A DNA stretch of 25,265 nt. Origin: Priapulus caudatus (taxonomy: Eukaryota > Priapulida > Priapulimorpha > Priapulimorphida > Priapulidae). Position numbers and translations under genes: made by a program. Location: NCBI RefSeq assembly GCF_000485595.1, contig NW_014579105.1, positions 1-25,265 on the forward strand, written 5' to 3'. Below are positions 1 to 10,022 of the stretch, one piece after another (the first letter of the stretch is position 1; each line of letters starts with the position of its first letter). Under the pieces are notes generated by a model. That model was not told the DNA's origin, searched no databases, and saw nothing but the letters and a program-made list of their open reading frames with translations.

Positions 1-1818
1 GCTAACACTTGGGCCAACTATAGAGTAGCAACATTGGCAACCTGATAGGTAGCAGCCACTGCAAGCTATCAGTTAGCAACATTTGGGGCACTATAGGGGT
101 AGCAGCACCGCACTATAGGTCGGAACACCACAACACTATAGGTAACAACACCGTCACTATAGGTAGCAACACCGCAACTATAGGTAGCAAACCGCAAGCT
201 GATAGGTGAGGCAGCACCGCAACTATAGTGGAAGCACTGCAATCTATAGGTAGCAACACTGCAACTATGGAGGTAAAGCAACAATTGGGCAACTATAGGT
301 AGGCAGCACTGGCAACTATAGGCTAGCAACACTGCAAAGCGTATAGGTAGCAACACTGCAACTATACGTTAAAGCAACACTGCAACTATAGTAGCAACAC
401 CATCAACTATATAGCAACACTGCAAACTATAGGTAAGCAACAGTTGCAAGCTATAAGGTAGCTAGCACTGCAACTATAGTTAGCAACACTGCAACTTATA
501 CGGTAGCAACACTGGCAACTATAGTAGCAACAACTGCACTAATAGTAGCACACTGCAACTATAGGTAGCAACATGCAACTATAGGTTAGCAGCACTGCAA
601 CCTATAGGTAGCAAACACTGCAAACTTAATAAGGTAGCAAACACTGCAACTATAGGTAGCAACACTGCAACTATAGGTAGGCAACACGCACAACTATAGG
701 TAGGCAACACCGCACTATAGTAGGAACAACTGCAAACTATAGGGTAGGCAGCACTGCAACTATAGGTAGCAACACCGCAAACTATAGTAGGCAGGCACCG
801 GCAACTATAGGTAGGAACACTGCAACTATAGGTAGCAACACTGCAATCTATAGGTAGCGAAGCACTGCAACCTATATGGTAGCAACATTTGCAACTATAG
901 GTAGCCAGCACTGCCAACTATAGGGTGTAGCAACACTGTCAACTTGTAGGTAGGCAACACTTGCAACTATAGTTTAACAACACTGCAACTATACGGTAGG
1001 ACCTGCACTATTAGTAGCAACACTGCCAACTGATAGGTCAGCAACCATTGCACTATAGGCTAGGCACAGCCGGCAACTATAGTAGCTAACACTGCAACTA
1101 TTGGCTAGCAACACCGCAACTTATAGGTACGGCAAGCACTGCACACTATATGTCACGCAACACTTGCATACTATAGGTAGGAAACACTGGCACTATAGGT
1201 AACAACACCGCCAACTTCATAGGTAGCAACACTGGCAACTATAGTAGCAAACTGCAAACTATATGTAGGCAACATTTGCAACTATAGGTAGGAACCACTG
1301 CAGACTATAGTAGGCAGCACTGGGCAACTATATTGTAGGGCAACTATCTGCAAACTAAGGTAGGAACACTGCAACTATAGGTAACACGACTCCCACTATA
1401 GGTAGGCAAACACTGCAACTATAGGTAAGCACACTGCAACTAATACTGTAGCAACATCTGGCAACTAGATAGTGGAACACTGCAACTATAGTAACAAACA
1501 CCCGCAACTAGGGTAGGCAGCATGCAACTATAGGTAGGCAACAAACTGCCACTATCGGTAGGCAAACCATTGCAACTATCAGTAGCAGCATGAACTACTA
1601 GGTTAGGTAACACTGCAACTATAGTAGGCAACACGCTGCAACTATCGATAGTCAACATTGCAACTATAGGGTAGCAGCACTGCAACTATATGTATGCAAC
1701 ACTAACACAACTATGGTAGGCAACACTGGCAACTATAGGTAGCAACACTGGCAACTATAGGTAAGGGCTACCTATAGTTGCAGTGCTGCTACCTATAGTT
1801 GCAGTGTTCCTACCTATA
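1..1818. repeat. ~20-21 bp tandem repeat array with an inverted tail
   Basis: The stretch is made of degenerate copies of a unit close to GTAGCAACACTGCAACTATAG, roughly 85 copies judged from length. Copies differ mostly by one-base insertions and deletions (extra G, A or T) rather than a few fixed variants. From about 1766 to 1818 the unit runs in the opposite orientation (CTACCTATAGTTGCAGTG). The minus-strand open frames here are artefacts of the period (repeating Tyr-Ser-Cys / Ala-Thr-Tyr runs). The array probably lies in the last intron of the PUDP gene, because the exon acceptor begins about 75 bases after it. Confidence 0.95.
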
Positions 1819-1893
1819 TCTGTGCTCTCGGTTGCAGGTGCTGATAGTCACCGAGTTTATGACCAGTGCTGCAACCTGTTCTCTTGTTTGTAG

Positions 1894-2076
1894 GTTCTCG
1901 TGTTTGAGGATGCGCCAAACGGAGTGGTGGCTGCGCTCGCTGCCGGTATGCAGGTGGTCATGATCCCACACGTGGACATGGATCGCTCCTTGTGTCCAAA
2001 AGCCACAGTTCTGCTCAACTCCATGGAAGATTTCCAGCCGGAGATGTTCGGACTTCCGGCGTTCAACAGCGCGTGA
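1894..2076 (+). CDS. PUDP: Pseudouridine-5'-phosphatase (PUDP/HDHD1-like), last coding exon
   Basis: This exon encodes the C-terminal 60 residues plus a TGA stop of a HAD-superfamily phosphatase. It opens after a pyrimidine-rich tract ending in TTTGTAG. The first residues, [19 protein letters not shown], carry the HAD acidic motif (FEDAPNG) that helps bind the catalytic Mg2+. The end ([14 protein letters not shown]) matches the characteristic C-terminus of animal PUDP/HDHD1, which dephosphorylates pseudouridine 5'-phosphate in the cytosol. The nucleophile DxD motif and the cap domain would be in upstream exons, which are not in this window; the tandem array fills the sequence to the left. Reading is uninterrupted, so the gene is probably functional. 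Family assignment is from recognised motifs, not from a search. Confidence 0.9.
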   Translation, partial: VLVFEDAPNGVVAALAAGMQVVMIPHVDMDRSLCPKATVLLNSMEDFQPEMFGLPAFNSA

Positions 2077-2404
2077 GGTGACGGACGACTCACGAGACTG
2101 CATGTTCCCATGGTTACGCAGTGCGACATCTGTGATATTCGCTCTCGTTTGGTGCAGTTGCTACGTTGCTGCTGCCGAGCAACGATATGCAGCGAGAGAG
2201 TGAGAGTTTTTCGTGTAACCTGTTGAAACAACGTTGCACTGTTGCGGCAGTGCTGCTAATGTGCTTGCCATGTACCAGTGTGTCATGGTGTGGATTTTAT
2301 TAGTTTACATTTTTAAACTGTGGGAAATTGTCTATCTCAGATTAAAAAAAGATGGTTATTGTTGTTGTGTAATACGAGCCTTGATTATAGCAAATACCAT
2401 TGGA

Positions 2405-2410
2405 AATAAA
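2405..2410 (+). terminator. Candidate polyadenylation signal for PUDP
   Basis: AATAAA lies about 330 bases after the PUDP stop codon. A second AATAAA occurs near 2542. Either could serve; the choice is inference. Confidence 0.4.
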
Positions 2411-3631
2411 ATGCATGTAGATTAAATGTGCTGTGTCCAGTGACCAAGTGTGATTTGAAAAGGAAGTTTACAAGGTACCACTAGTGGTAGCATTGTTTCA
2501 TATAGGGTTGTGCAGGAATGCAGTGACTGGATATTTCTTACAATAAATGAGAGATAAAGAAATGTACAGAGTCATACCCAAAACATCAGCTCTCAGCTAT
2601 TTTTAACCCAGCTATGTTGGTAGCTTTTGAGTTATTGGAAACTGTGATGGCCTAAACATACAAAACCTTTTTGCAAAATTCGTTGAATTGACTCTTGGCA
2701 AGGAATATAGTTTCTTAATCCCAATACAGGCTCATGAATGCAATATTGCAGCTCAGCTAGTAAGACTTTGCTGCATTAAGTGATTTACACATCATCGTTG
2801 AATTACATTATCATGTGATCATATATACCATTAATGTTATTGTTCTTAGTAGTATTACAACTATGCTTATCATATATTATGTATAGGTTGATTTCAATTC
2901 TTAATGGTTGATGTTTGCTGAATATTGAAAAGACGTCTAATAAATTATCAATTCAGGTATCATTTTAGAAATTTCTTTGACATTACCTATGAGCATGCAC
3001 CTATGCAGGGACATATACGTTATTCTACGGATATTCGTGAAAAGTTAGATTTCACGTGACCACAGCGCATAGAAGTGTGTAGGGGTAGAGAGATAGCTGA
3101 CTGCATGTGAACCAGGAGATACAGTTGTCACTGAGACACATTGCTCCGTGCGCATTAGTACAGCTGGTGTCGGCCAAAGCAAAGGGGGAAACTTCTTACT
3201 CGAGGAAACTCTCTCTCTCTAAAAAAATAGTTGTTCAATGCACGTGTTTTCAATTCAAGCTTTGCCTGCATTTTGTCTCTGCTTTAGGCAGTCACCCAGC
3301 TGATCTATTAATAGCTACGCATGATATTTCGCACTCTATATCCCCAGTACGTACTGTACCCATCGACAGGGAGATGCGGTTACATGAAAAATTTCTCAGG
3401 GCGACAGGTTTTTTTGGGGTTGCTGCATGTCAGTGTAAGCAAATTGAATGACCTAATTGTGTGGATACATATCTGGATCTTGGACAGCAAGCGCCTATAC
3501 CATAGGGCTTATGTCTTCAAAGTTACAGTCGAGTGTTAATGAGTGGTTATTATATAAAACGAGTCAAAATTCAACAACTCCTGTTTCATCAACTACAGTC
3601 TATTTTACTTGCTATTTATTGAATACTTACA
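2411..3631. other. Intergenic or non-coding stretch
   Basis: The sequence is AT-rich with only short open frames lacking recognisable motifs (for example around 3107-3540, with overlapping frames). I see no splice-bounded exon, RNA gene or clear repeat. Confidence 0.4.
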
Positions 3632-3960
3632 TTGTATCATTGCAAAAATATTAAATGTTGGGCCTTGTTGGCACATACCCGGCCGTACCATTCCTTACCT
3701 GACAATCTTGCTGCTATCCGTTATCTCATGGAAAAATCGCACGACATTCATGACACCACGGATAACAAAAACCTAGAATATTCTACATCAATAACAGGGT
3801 TCTCTCCAGAGACTCCAGAAGGCATGTCGCTTATGGACGGATGGGGGGGAGGGGACTGTATCGAGGGTCAATTACGTCTGTCACAAGTGGCCCAAACGTT
3901 ACCTCGATCAGTTCGGAGACATAACTCAGCCAGTGAAAACACGAGTTGGGTTTACCAAAA
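3632..3960 (+). CDS. Unrecognised coding-like ORF, possibly an exon
   Basis: An open frame of about 110 codons has normal protein-like composition: HTRPYHSLPDNLAAIRYLM, then a Ser/Thr/Asp-rich middle, TPEGMSLMDGWGGG, and a basic RRHNSASENTSW tail. The frame ends exactly where CAAAA is followed by GTAACT, a plausible splice donor (phase 2 at 3960), and the in-frame stop TAA is made by that donor. No AG acceptor fits the 5' edge, and an in-frame ATG occurs inside (at MEKSHD). It could be an internal exon of an unknown gene, a terminal exon, or a gene fragment. I do not recognise the family. Confidence 0.3.
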
Positions 3961-4190
3961 GTAACTACAGCTGGTAATTAAGACTTGTCGGAGGATTCAA
4001 GGTCGCAAATTCGCTTCAAACGCGAGATGCGAAGGGGCCGTGGAGATCCCCAAATACTATTGACTATCATTTGTTTCAGCTGAAATAAACTTACTCTGTA
4101 CTAGTAGTTTGGCCATGCATGCCACAACCCACCATGCACAGTAAAATCTCACGACATCACAACAGTAGTATCAGCTATTATAGCCGCATT

Positions 4191-4246
4191 TGATATTACC
4201 AGGGGTTGATAATGACAAATGTGTCATTATCAACCCCTGATATTAC
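4191..4246. repeat. Perfect 40-base hairpin flanked by a direct repeat
   Basis: Positions 4200-4239 are an exact inverted repeat with 18-base arms (CAGGGGTTGATAATGACA) and a 4-base loop AATG. It is flanked by ATATTAC at 4193-4199 and 4240-4246, or TGATATTAC if the last TG of the palindrome is shared. It looks like a minimal foldback insertion with target duplication. Confidence 0.85.
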
Positions 4247-4317
4247 CCTACTCACCCATTTCTCCATATGATCTGTATATCATCTATATCCTGATACAGC
4301 CTCCACCATGTCTGCAT

Positions 4318-4425
4318 GAATGCCTCCTAGATACAATAATGTAACCCAAACACAGGATAGGGGTACTAAATCCCCCCCCCCCCTATTCTGTGTTTGGGTT
4401 ACATTGTTGTATCTAGAATGACTCC
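4318..4425. mobile_element. Small foldback element with ~10 bp target duplication
   Basis: The element at 4328-4415 starts TAGATACAATAATGTAACCC and ends with its inverse (arms about 36 bases, two substitutions plus a C-run loop). It is flanked by GAATGCCTCC and GAATGACTCC, a 10-base direct repeat with one mismatch. A 9-10 bp duplication is typical of Mutator-like elements; the class is inference. Confidence 0.75.
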
Positions 4426-5430
4426 CTACTCGAATATCATGCAACTACTTTTAGCACCACTTTCCACCGCCTTCACCTTACTAGAAATACATCAAATTCT
4501 AACGCACGTCAGATATTACTCTTCAATGTGCTGGGAAGATAAGCAGCTTCAAAAACACTGCAGCACTCCTGCCAACACGTTCAACATCATAACCCCACAT
4601 TACACACACCGTATGTAGCAGAGACCATAGCACTGCAGTTATAGTGTTAGGTCTCTGATCGGAACACTACTGTGCTAACCATGCTTCATCCTAAATAAAC
4701 GCTTCTACCCCACACTTACCCAAATACTGATACTAGTCTGAACCCTGCAGTTCAGCTAAACCACAGCAGCAAGTAAAATGGCCATATTAAGCTTAGAAAC
4801 CTTTCACAAGCAATACATCCTATACATGAAGTATAATGGTGTTTTGGCACAGGCAGGTATACATGCGAGGCAATATCGGTTAATAGGAAACCTCGCTTCA
4901 AAGGTGACTAGCATCAAGGCTACTGACTGTAAATAACATTTCAGTTTAATTAGAATAATTACTTAAAACTACTTACGTAATTTAGCTACTGTGGTGTTAA
5001 TGTTGTGGCTGTAGCATGATTGTTAAATCTTCATTAAGAAAAATCAGCAAGAAACCACGATTATGATCACTGTGTAAGTGCTACACAGTGAGCAGTTCAC
5101 ACGCTCTTGCCAGCTTTCACTGGAACGTCTCACCGCTTTCAATGCTTTGACTTCCACTCCGCTATCCCGCCGGGATAATGTCTTGCTCTGAAAACGTAAA
5201 CAGTGAAATGTTGCTTGCACATTAACACTGACGGCTTTGACTGGCACACTGCCATGCTACTAGATTCCACATGTACAATAATGACGACTATGCCTGCATC
5301 GAGACATTTACATAGCTTCAGCAAGTGAAACCTCCATCACTCTATCTAATTTTATTTGGGAACAGTCACCTCAATTTTCTCTGTCCGATTTATATAACCC
5401 CACCCTCAACACTTCTATCTTACAGCGTGC
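4426..5430. other. Non-coding stretch
   Basis: There are only short open frames without recognised motifs. A minus-strand frame near 5100-5150 contains SSESWQERV, faintly like the end of a rhodanese domain, but its splice phase does not fit the strongest upstream donor (see rejected items). Confidence 0.35.
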
Positions 5431-6092
5431 GAGCTTGGCACTCGCCCGCTCGCCAATGTCGAGTGAAAATAATATCGGGCGAGTAAAAGCTAAAGCTGAC
5501 TCGCCCATGTTGGCGAGTAAAAATAATCGTCTTAAACTTTAATCAAATGTTGGTTCCTTACGATATATATCCAAACATTGATGAAATACAGTTGTAGCGA
5601 TTGTGAAGGGCGGCTATCCCACGACATCCTCACTTTATATTATCAAAGGTCGCCGAAGAAAGCAGCCTGCCAGAGCGTGCAGCGCCAGCACGGCGTGGCT
5701 GTGTGCCTGGGGCAGCATATTGATTGATGTATGGGGAGGGGGGAGGGGGGGGAGTGCAGAATTGTTTAAAAGTCACGTTGGCCTAAGGTGTTAACAAGTC
5801 AATAAAATCGGCGTAACGTGGCGTTTCATTGACGGGGCAAAGCAGCCCGAGAATAAAAGTAAATTAAATGAAAATGAAAACAGGAACTTTCAGAGGAGAT
5901 GTGCTTTGAATTTTTGAGAAACGTGATCAATGAACTACATGTGTAGTTAAATCAATGGTGTTTTTGTGTTTTTTCACTATTGTTTGACAAGCATTTTTGT
6001 TTTAAAATTTGGGCGAGTACAGATTCCGTTTGGGCGAGTTAATTTATGGACTCACTCGCCCAGTTTGGCGAGTGGTTTTTATTTTAAAGCTC
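5431..6092. mobile_element. Non-autonomous DNA element with CTCGCC/GGCGAG end motifs
   Basis: Both ends carry clusters of ACTCGCC and GGCGAGT in both orientations (5448-5515 and 6012-6073). The outer edges are GAGCTT at 5431 and AAGCTC ending at 6092, which are reverse complements. The interior is mixed, with a G-rich run near 5733-5750, and no transposase motif is visible. No convincing target duplication was found. The arrangement resembles a deletion derivative of a DNA transposon with many subterminal motifs. Confidence 0.6.
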
Positions 6093-6422
6093 TAACACTG
6101 TCTTATGCTATTCTTGTAGACATAAATAACGAAACATTTAAAGGAGGGGTATCAATTTGGCATTTATAACCTGGCATACTGAAGCACACATCGGTGATTA
6201 TAGGGTTTCTCGTCGTTATTATCCAGAAAAAAAACATGAGCAAGATGCCTAGCAGCACTGGCCAACGTAGGAGGCCACTCTCAGTGTTGGAAATTGTCTT
6301 AAATTAGGTTGCTGCTTAGCAGACATTGCAATTTTAAAAGTGGTACGATCCAGGACACTCTTCCTTAAAATGTCATGTTTGCGTGAAATCTGATCCTTTT
6401 ACCAAAAAGGGAACCGACGTAC

Positions 6423-6585
6423 TTTGTGTATCCAGCCTTGTGTGCAAGCTCAACAGCAGCGGTGCTCTTGATGGGTCCTAGTCCGTAGAAGATGACATTA
6501 GCGTCCCACTTCTGTGGCCTTGCACACTTATACTTCTCAGCAAATGCCTCCTCAGTCATTACCAGAGCTTCCTTAACCTGCCCAA
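6423..6585 (-). CDS. Rhodanese-like gene, exon 3
   Basis: The acceptor TATTCAG|TTGGGC completes a Leu codon with exon 2, giving NLPLGQVKEAL. The exon ends most plausibly at ACAAA|GTACGT. A second donor, TTTG|GTAAAA, would extend it to 6403. It holds the loop in which Gly replaces Cys. Confidence 0.8.
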
Positions 6586-8991
6586 CTGAATAGAAAATGA
6601 AAGTGTATGTAAAGCTTATCACTCCAGGCTTCTCCCTACGTTGCGCAAACCGGGCGCGCCCGCCCCGTTTGGGAAAACTTTTTTTTTTAATGGGAATGGT
6701 TACATGAGGAACAGGCTGAGTGAGTCAGCTTTGGAGGCGCTGCTGCTACTGGCAATTGAGGGGCCACCTCGGCAAGAATTCCCATTCGACCCACTGGCAG
6801 CAAGAACAAGTCCGCACCTGCAGCTACAGCACACACGCATCTATTGACTATATATAACAACGTTATATATAGTTGTTATAGTAATTATAGTTGTTATAGT
6901 AGCTATAGTTGTTATAGTAGTTATATATAACTATATATAACAACGTTATATATAGTCAATAGATGCATGTGTGTTGTAGCTGCAGGTGAGGACTTGTTCT
7001 TGCTGCCAGTGGGTCACCAGGCCCCCGGACCCCCCTAGTTGCCCCTCCCCTCCCCCTCCCCCTACCCGCCTGTTTCAATTTCATCCTGGCGGAGAACCCT
7101 GCACTCCAATCTTTAAAGTGGATAAACTCGCAACAAAAAGCCTAATACAGGTTTTCATTATCTCTTTATAGTAAGGCCGAAATGCTTTTGCAACAGGCCA
7201 TGGGGGAGTGTGCGGCAGAGTGGGTTTGGAGCGTACCCCCCAAATTTTTTTTTTTTAAACCTAGATGCTCTGAGATGCAATCTGGTGTCTTCTGAGCTGC
7301 AGTAAACAGACACATTTGATTAACAGTATGGTCCTTTTCCCAACTTGGTTTCTCCTGGTACATTCAGAGTTACCAAAGTTTCCAAATTATGACAATTTAG
7401 TAATTATAAGTTTAGACAATTAAGTACGTAAATAGCATTACTCAAAACAAAACGATGCTTGTTGTGCCATAACATGCCATACAAATATACTTAACTTGAT
7501 TTATTAGTAGTAGCTCATAAAACACTTTCACTTTGGAGAATAATTAGAGCAAACTAAATGCAAATAAACTTTTTTTCTTTTTTTAAAAATATACTTGAGC
7601 AATTGTAACCGGCTGAAACAGCAGAGTAGACGGTCAATTCGGCGAGTGGCCGTTCCTAATGAGAACACTGTACATACACCTACTGTGACTGAGCATACTT
7701 GCAGTATGCAAACATTCAAGAAATGTTCTTATTCAGCAGAAATGTGCTCCAAACTAGAGGATTTTGAAACAAACGTCGACAGAGTTTCGGCGTATAGACA
7801 CGCATAAATTATGTTGAGCGATGGGGGTACGCTAGTGCAAATAGTTCCTGGAAAGAAACACTATGTTTGCATGATTGCAGTGGCAGATCCAGGGGGCCCA
7901 ACTAGGGGGCAGTCGCCCGGCCCCCCCCAGAATTTCAGGGCAAGGGTATTTTTAGCCTACACCCTCCCCTCGGGCGCTTCGTGCCCTTTGAGCTCGCACG
8001 ATTCGCCCCCCCCACCTCCCACTTAAAATTCACTTCTGGATCAGCCACTGGATTGCATAAGTAATGTGGATAACATGTTCACAATGTTATCCAGTGGTAG
8101 TAGCCGGCCAATGGTGGCTGTATAATGGGGCAACACACACGTGGCCTTGGCCCCCGCAAGCAAAATAGGTTAGCCACGTACCTGTAGTAGAAATGGTAGT
8201 ACGTACTATATTAGCCTGTTTTCACGAGCTGTGTATATTGCAGCTGTGAGAACAGATAGCTGTACAGTTCATCCCTGCAAAAAACCTACGCGGTAAATTT
8301 GCTGCATTCTGGAGTACTTCGCCGTCTCTTTCTATCTCACTTGGTTCTCGAACATCAAACAGCTGTACACCACCGGTATTCAACAGTGCTTTCAGCTCTT
8401 CATAAGTCATTTCATAGTCGTGTGTAGAATAGCATCTAACTGGAAAGAGAAAAGTAAAACGAATAACCCCAACAGTACAACACCCAGTGCCGCCCCCCCC
8501 CACCACACACGCCAACATACGAGGGCGAGGTACATAATAATAATTAGCTCTAGTACTATAGCCCGCGAACAGTTGCCGCTAGCCAACTGTACGCGGGCTA
8601 TAGTACTATAGAGCTACATAATAATATACATAATTATTAATACTGTATAGGCAGCTATATAGCTAGAAGTACAAATTACAATCATTTTAAATGTTTGCTA
8701 TCAATAAATAGCACTATGCTACACATGGACACTATGGACACCATGCACTTCTTACAATGCAGTAACTACTTACTTACTTACTTACTTGCACCACAGAACC
8801 TACTTACCTAACTGTATGACTGTTGGCGAATTTGAAGTTGGAGGCTGACCGCGTTCAACACTAAATCGTCGTTCTGTCAACACGCTCGCAGTGGTGCTCT
8901 TGGCGACAGTTTGCGCAAGCAATCTTTTCTGCAGCGAGACGCAACAAGCTAACATTCTCGTATTCATTCGGATAGCTAAAATTCCCGACAT
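6423..8991 (-). CDS. Mitochondrial single-domain rhodanese-like protein, three exons, 3' end unresolved
   Basis: The exons on the minus strand are 8991-8808, 8439-8290 and 6585-6423. Junctions are phase 1, phase 1, then phase 2, all GT-AG. The first ATG (8991) opens a basic, acid-poor leader (MSGILAIRMNTRML..., many Arg/Lys, RCYST near residue 62) expected of a mitochondrial presequence. Residues about 70-165 form a rhodanese domain: YEELKALL, then FDVREPSEIERDGEV, NLPLGQVKEAL, EEAFAEKY and VIFYGLGPIKSTAAVELAHKAGY. Family members transfer sulfane sulfur through a Cys in the loop after the central strand. Here that position reads YGLG, so the catalytic Cys is absent. The terminal exon with the usual Gly-Trp-containing end was not identified. 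The likely role is a sulfur carrier or binding protein, or an inactive paralogue. Confidence 0.8.
6788..7015. mobile_element. Long-armed foldback element
   Basis: Arms of about 85 bases (6788-6872 and 6929-7015) start GACCCACTGGCAGCAAGAAC and are nearly identical in inverse. They enclose a core of repeated TAGTTGTTATAGTAG-type units. No clear target duplication was seen. It lies upstream of rhodanese exon 3, inside the intron. Confidence 0.85.
7016..7877. other. Intron sequence of the rhodanese-like gene
   Basis: It begins with a C-rich run (7020-7070). The rest is AT-rich with a few homopolymer runs and no exon or RNA gene that I can support. Confidence 0.4.
7878..8050. mobile_element. hAT-like MITE
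   Basis: The terminal inverted repeats are CAGTGGCAGATCCAG at the left and CTGGATCAGCCACTG at the right. CAGTGGC-type ends followed by a purine/C-rich interior are typical of hAT-derived MITEs. GATTG flanks both sides (7873-7877 and 8051-8055), part of a decayed target duplication. The length is 173 bp, with no coding capacity. Confidence 0.75.
8290..8439 (-). CDS. Rhodanese-like gene, exon 2
   Basis: The acceptor TTTCCAG|TTAGATG joins the phase-1 end of exon 1 to give VRCYSTHDYEMTYEEL. The exon carries the first half of the rhodanese fold, including FDVREPSEIE, and ends at CCGC|GTAGGT. Confidence 0.85.
8545..8616. repeat. 72-base inverted repeat
   Basis: Arms TAGCTCTAGTACTATAGCCC and the inverse (about 31 and 33 bases, one 2-base indel, one substitution) surround a short loop near 8576-8582. 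TACATAATAATA lies on both sides, suggesting an insertion with target duplication. It lies in intron 1 of the rhodanese-like gene. Confidence 0.8.
8808..8991 (-). CDS. Rhodanese-like gene, exon 1 (mitochondrial leader)
   Basis: 61 codons plus one base, from the first ATG to donor TTAG|GTAAGT. The leader is rich in Arg, Ser, Thr and Ala with few acidic residues. The open frame upstream of 8991 has no ATG. Confidence 0.75.
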
Positions 8992-9131
8992 TCTAATAAG
9001 GAAATCACACAGGCAAGCCAAGAAATAAGGCACAACTTATAAACAAGTCCCAAGAACTAGGTCAGCGGCTTGCGCGAGTGTTCGCACGAAATCTTTTACA
9101 TAGGGAGCGCCACTGTAGCAAACGAAAGTAA

Positions 9132-9246
9132 ACATTGAATTAGACTGGTACCCGGTCCCACTTCTCGGCTTAGTTACTCGATGGGTTTACGATTATTTAC
9201 CCATCGAGTAATCGAGGTGGGAGCGAGTACCAGTCTAACACTGAAT
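9132..9246. mobile_element. Foldback element with 9 bp target duplication
   Basis: The element at 9141-9237 has inverted arms starting TAGACTGGTACCCGGTCCCA and meeting around the TTACGATTATTT loop. The flanks are ACATTGAAT (9132-9140) and ACACTGAAT (9238-9246), 8 of 9 matching. The length and duplication size fit a Mutator-like MITE. Confidence 0.8.
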
Positions 9247-9615
9247 CGTACACACCGCCATCTCGCGGCACACTGCCAAAGTATCTGTGAGATATTTGTG
9301 CAATAAAATTTATTTGAATTTGGCAGACAGTATTTACTTCCGTAAGTGTGAACGCTCGGACTCAATCCGGCCCGAGCCAAATGTAGCCTGAGCCAAATTT
9401 AGCCCATTCAGCTCGAGCCAAACCATTACGGTGTAAACGCGGTACATGTTTCGTCTGCATTTCACTATGATTTCACCGTGTACCCGATCTTGCCGCCAAT
9501 GATACTACAAAAAGTTTTGCGGGAATAAAAACGCTGAGTTAAAATAAGACAGACGGTCTTCTTACATCAAAGATTCCTATTGGGGCGACAGCTGTAGACT
9601 AGCACCTCATCACAG
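9247..9615. other. Spacer between the FMO-like fragment and the rhodanese-like gene
   Basis: No exon is visible. Around 9360-9420 the motif GAGCCAAA or close forms occur four times, perhaps the remains of a transposable element. Confidence 0.35.
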
Positions 9616-9879
9616 TTATGGCATATAATGCTTTGCATCACCGTTCTTGGACTGATTCCTGCTAAACCAACACGTCTGTCTCGGTCGCGTACGTGTATCA
9701 AAATACTGATACAATGTATAACAATATATAATAATGCGTAAGAATGATGACATACGCAATATATGCATAATGATGAGTTTATAGCCATCAGTAATAAATG
9801 TATAAAATAATAAATTATCACTAAATAAACAGTTTATGTGCGCTTGATCACATCGTATCATATAATAGTTGGGTATGTC

Positions 9880-10022
9880 TGAGCTTGGCCATATAGTTGG
9901 AACGGCATGGTGGCCGGTTGCTATGGCAACAGCGCTGCATACATAAAAATGTTCAAACAGTTTTTTATTGCTCCCTTTTTCATCTTGCAGCACCTTCTGT
10001 GCCTTAACAATCCACTTTTCAT
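9880..10022 (-). CDS. FMO-like internal exon (GHHAVP motif), 3' edge uncertain
   Basis: The acceptor GTTTCCAG|ATGAAAAG is clear at 10022. The frame reads DEKWIVKAQKVL, then FEHF and AVAIATGHHAVPTI. After this the frame stays open to 9616 without family-like sequence and without an obvious donor near the expected end, so 9880 is only approximate. Confidence 0.65.

Noticed and set aside
69-1685. Three minus-strand ORFs rich in Tyr-Ser-Cys and Val-Ala-Thr
   Set aside because: They are translations of the 20-21 bp array; the unit produces these residues in any frame.
5044-5247. Minus-strand frame with AVRRSSESWQERV as the missing last exon of the rhodanese-like gene
   Set aside because: It resembles the Gly/Ser-Trp end of the fold, but available acceptors are phase 1 while the best exon 3 donor is phase 2; the only phase-compatible acceptor drops the matching residues.
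7166-7363. Minus-strand ORF ending near a poly-T run
   Set aside because: No splice sites or known motif; more likely transposon remnant or chance.
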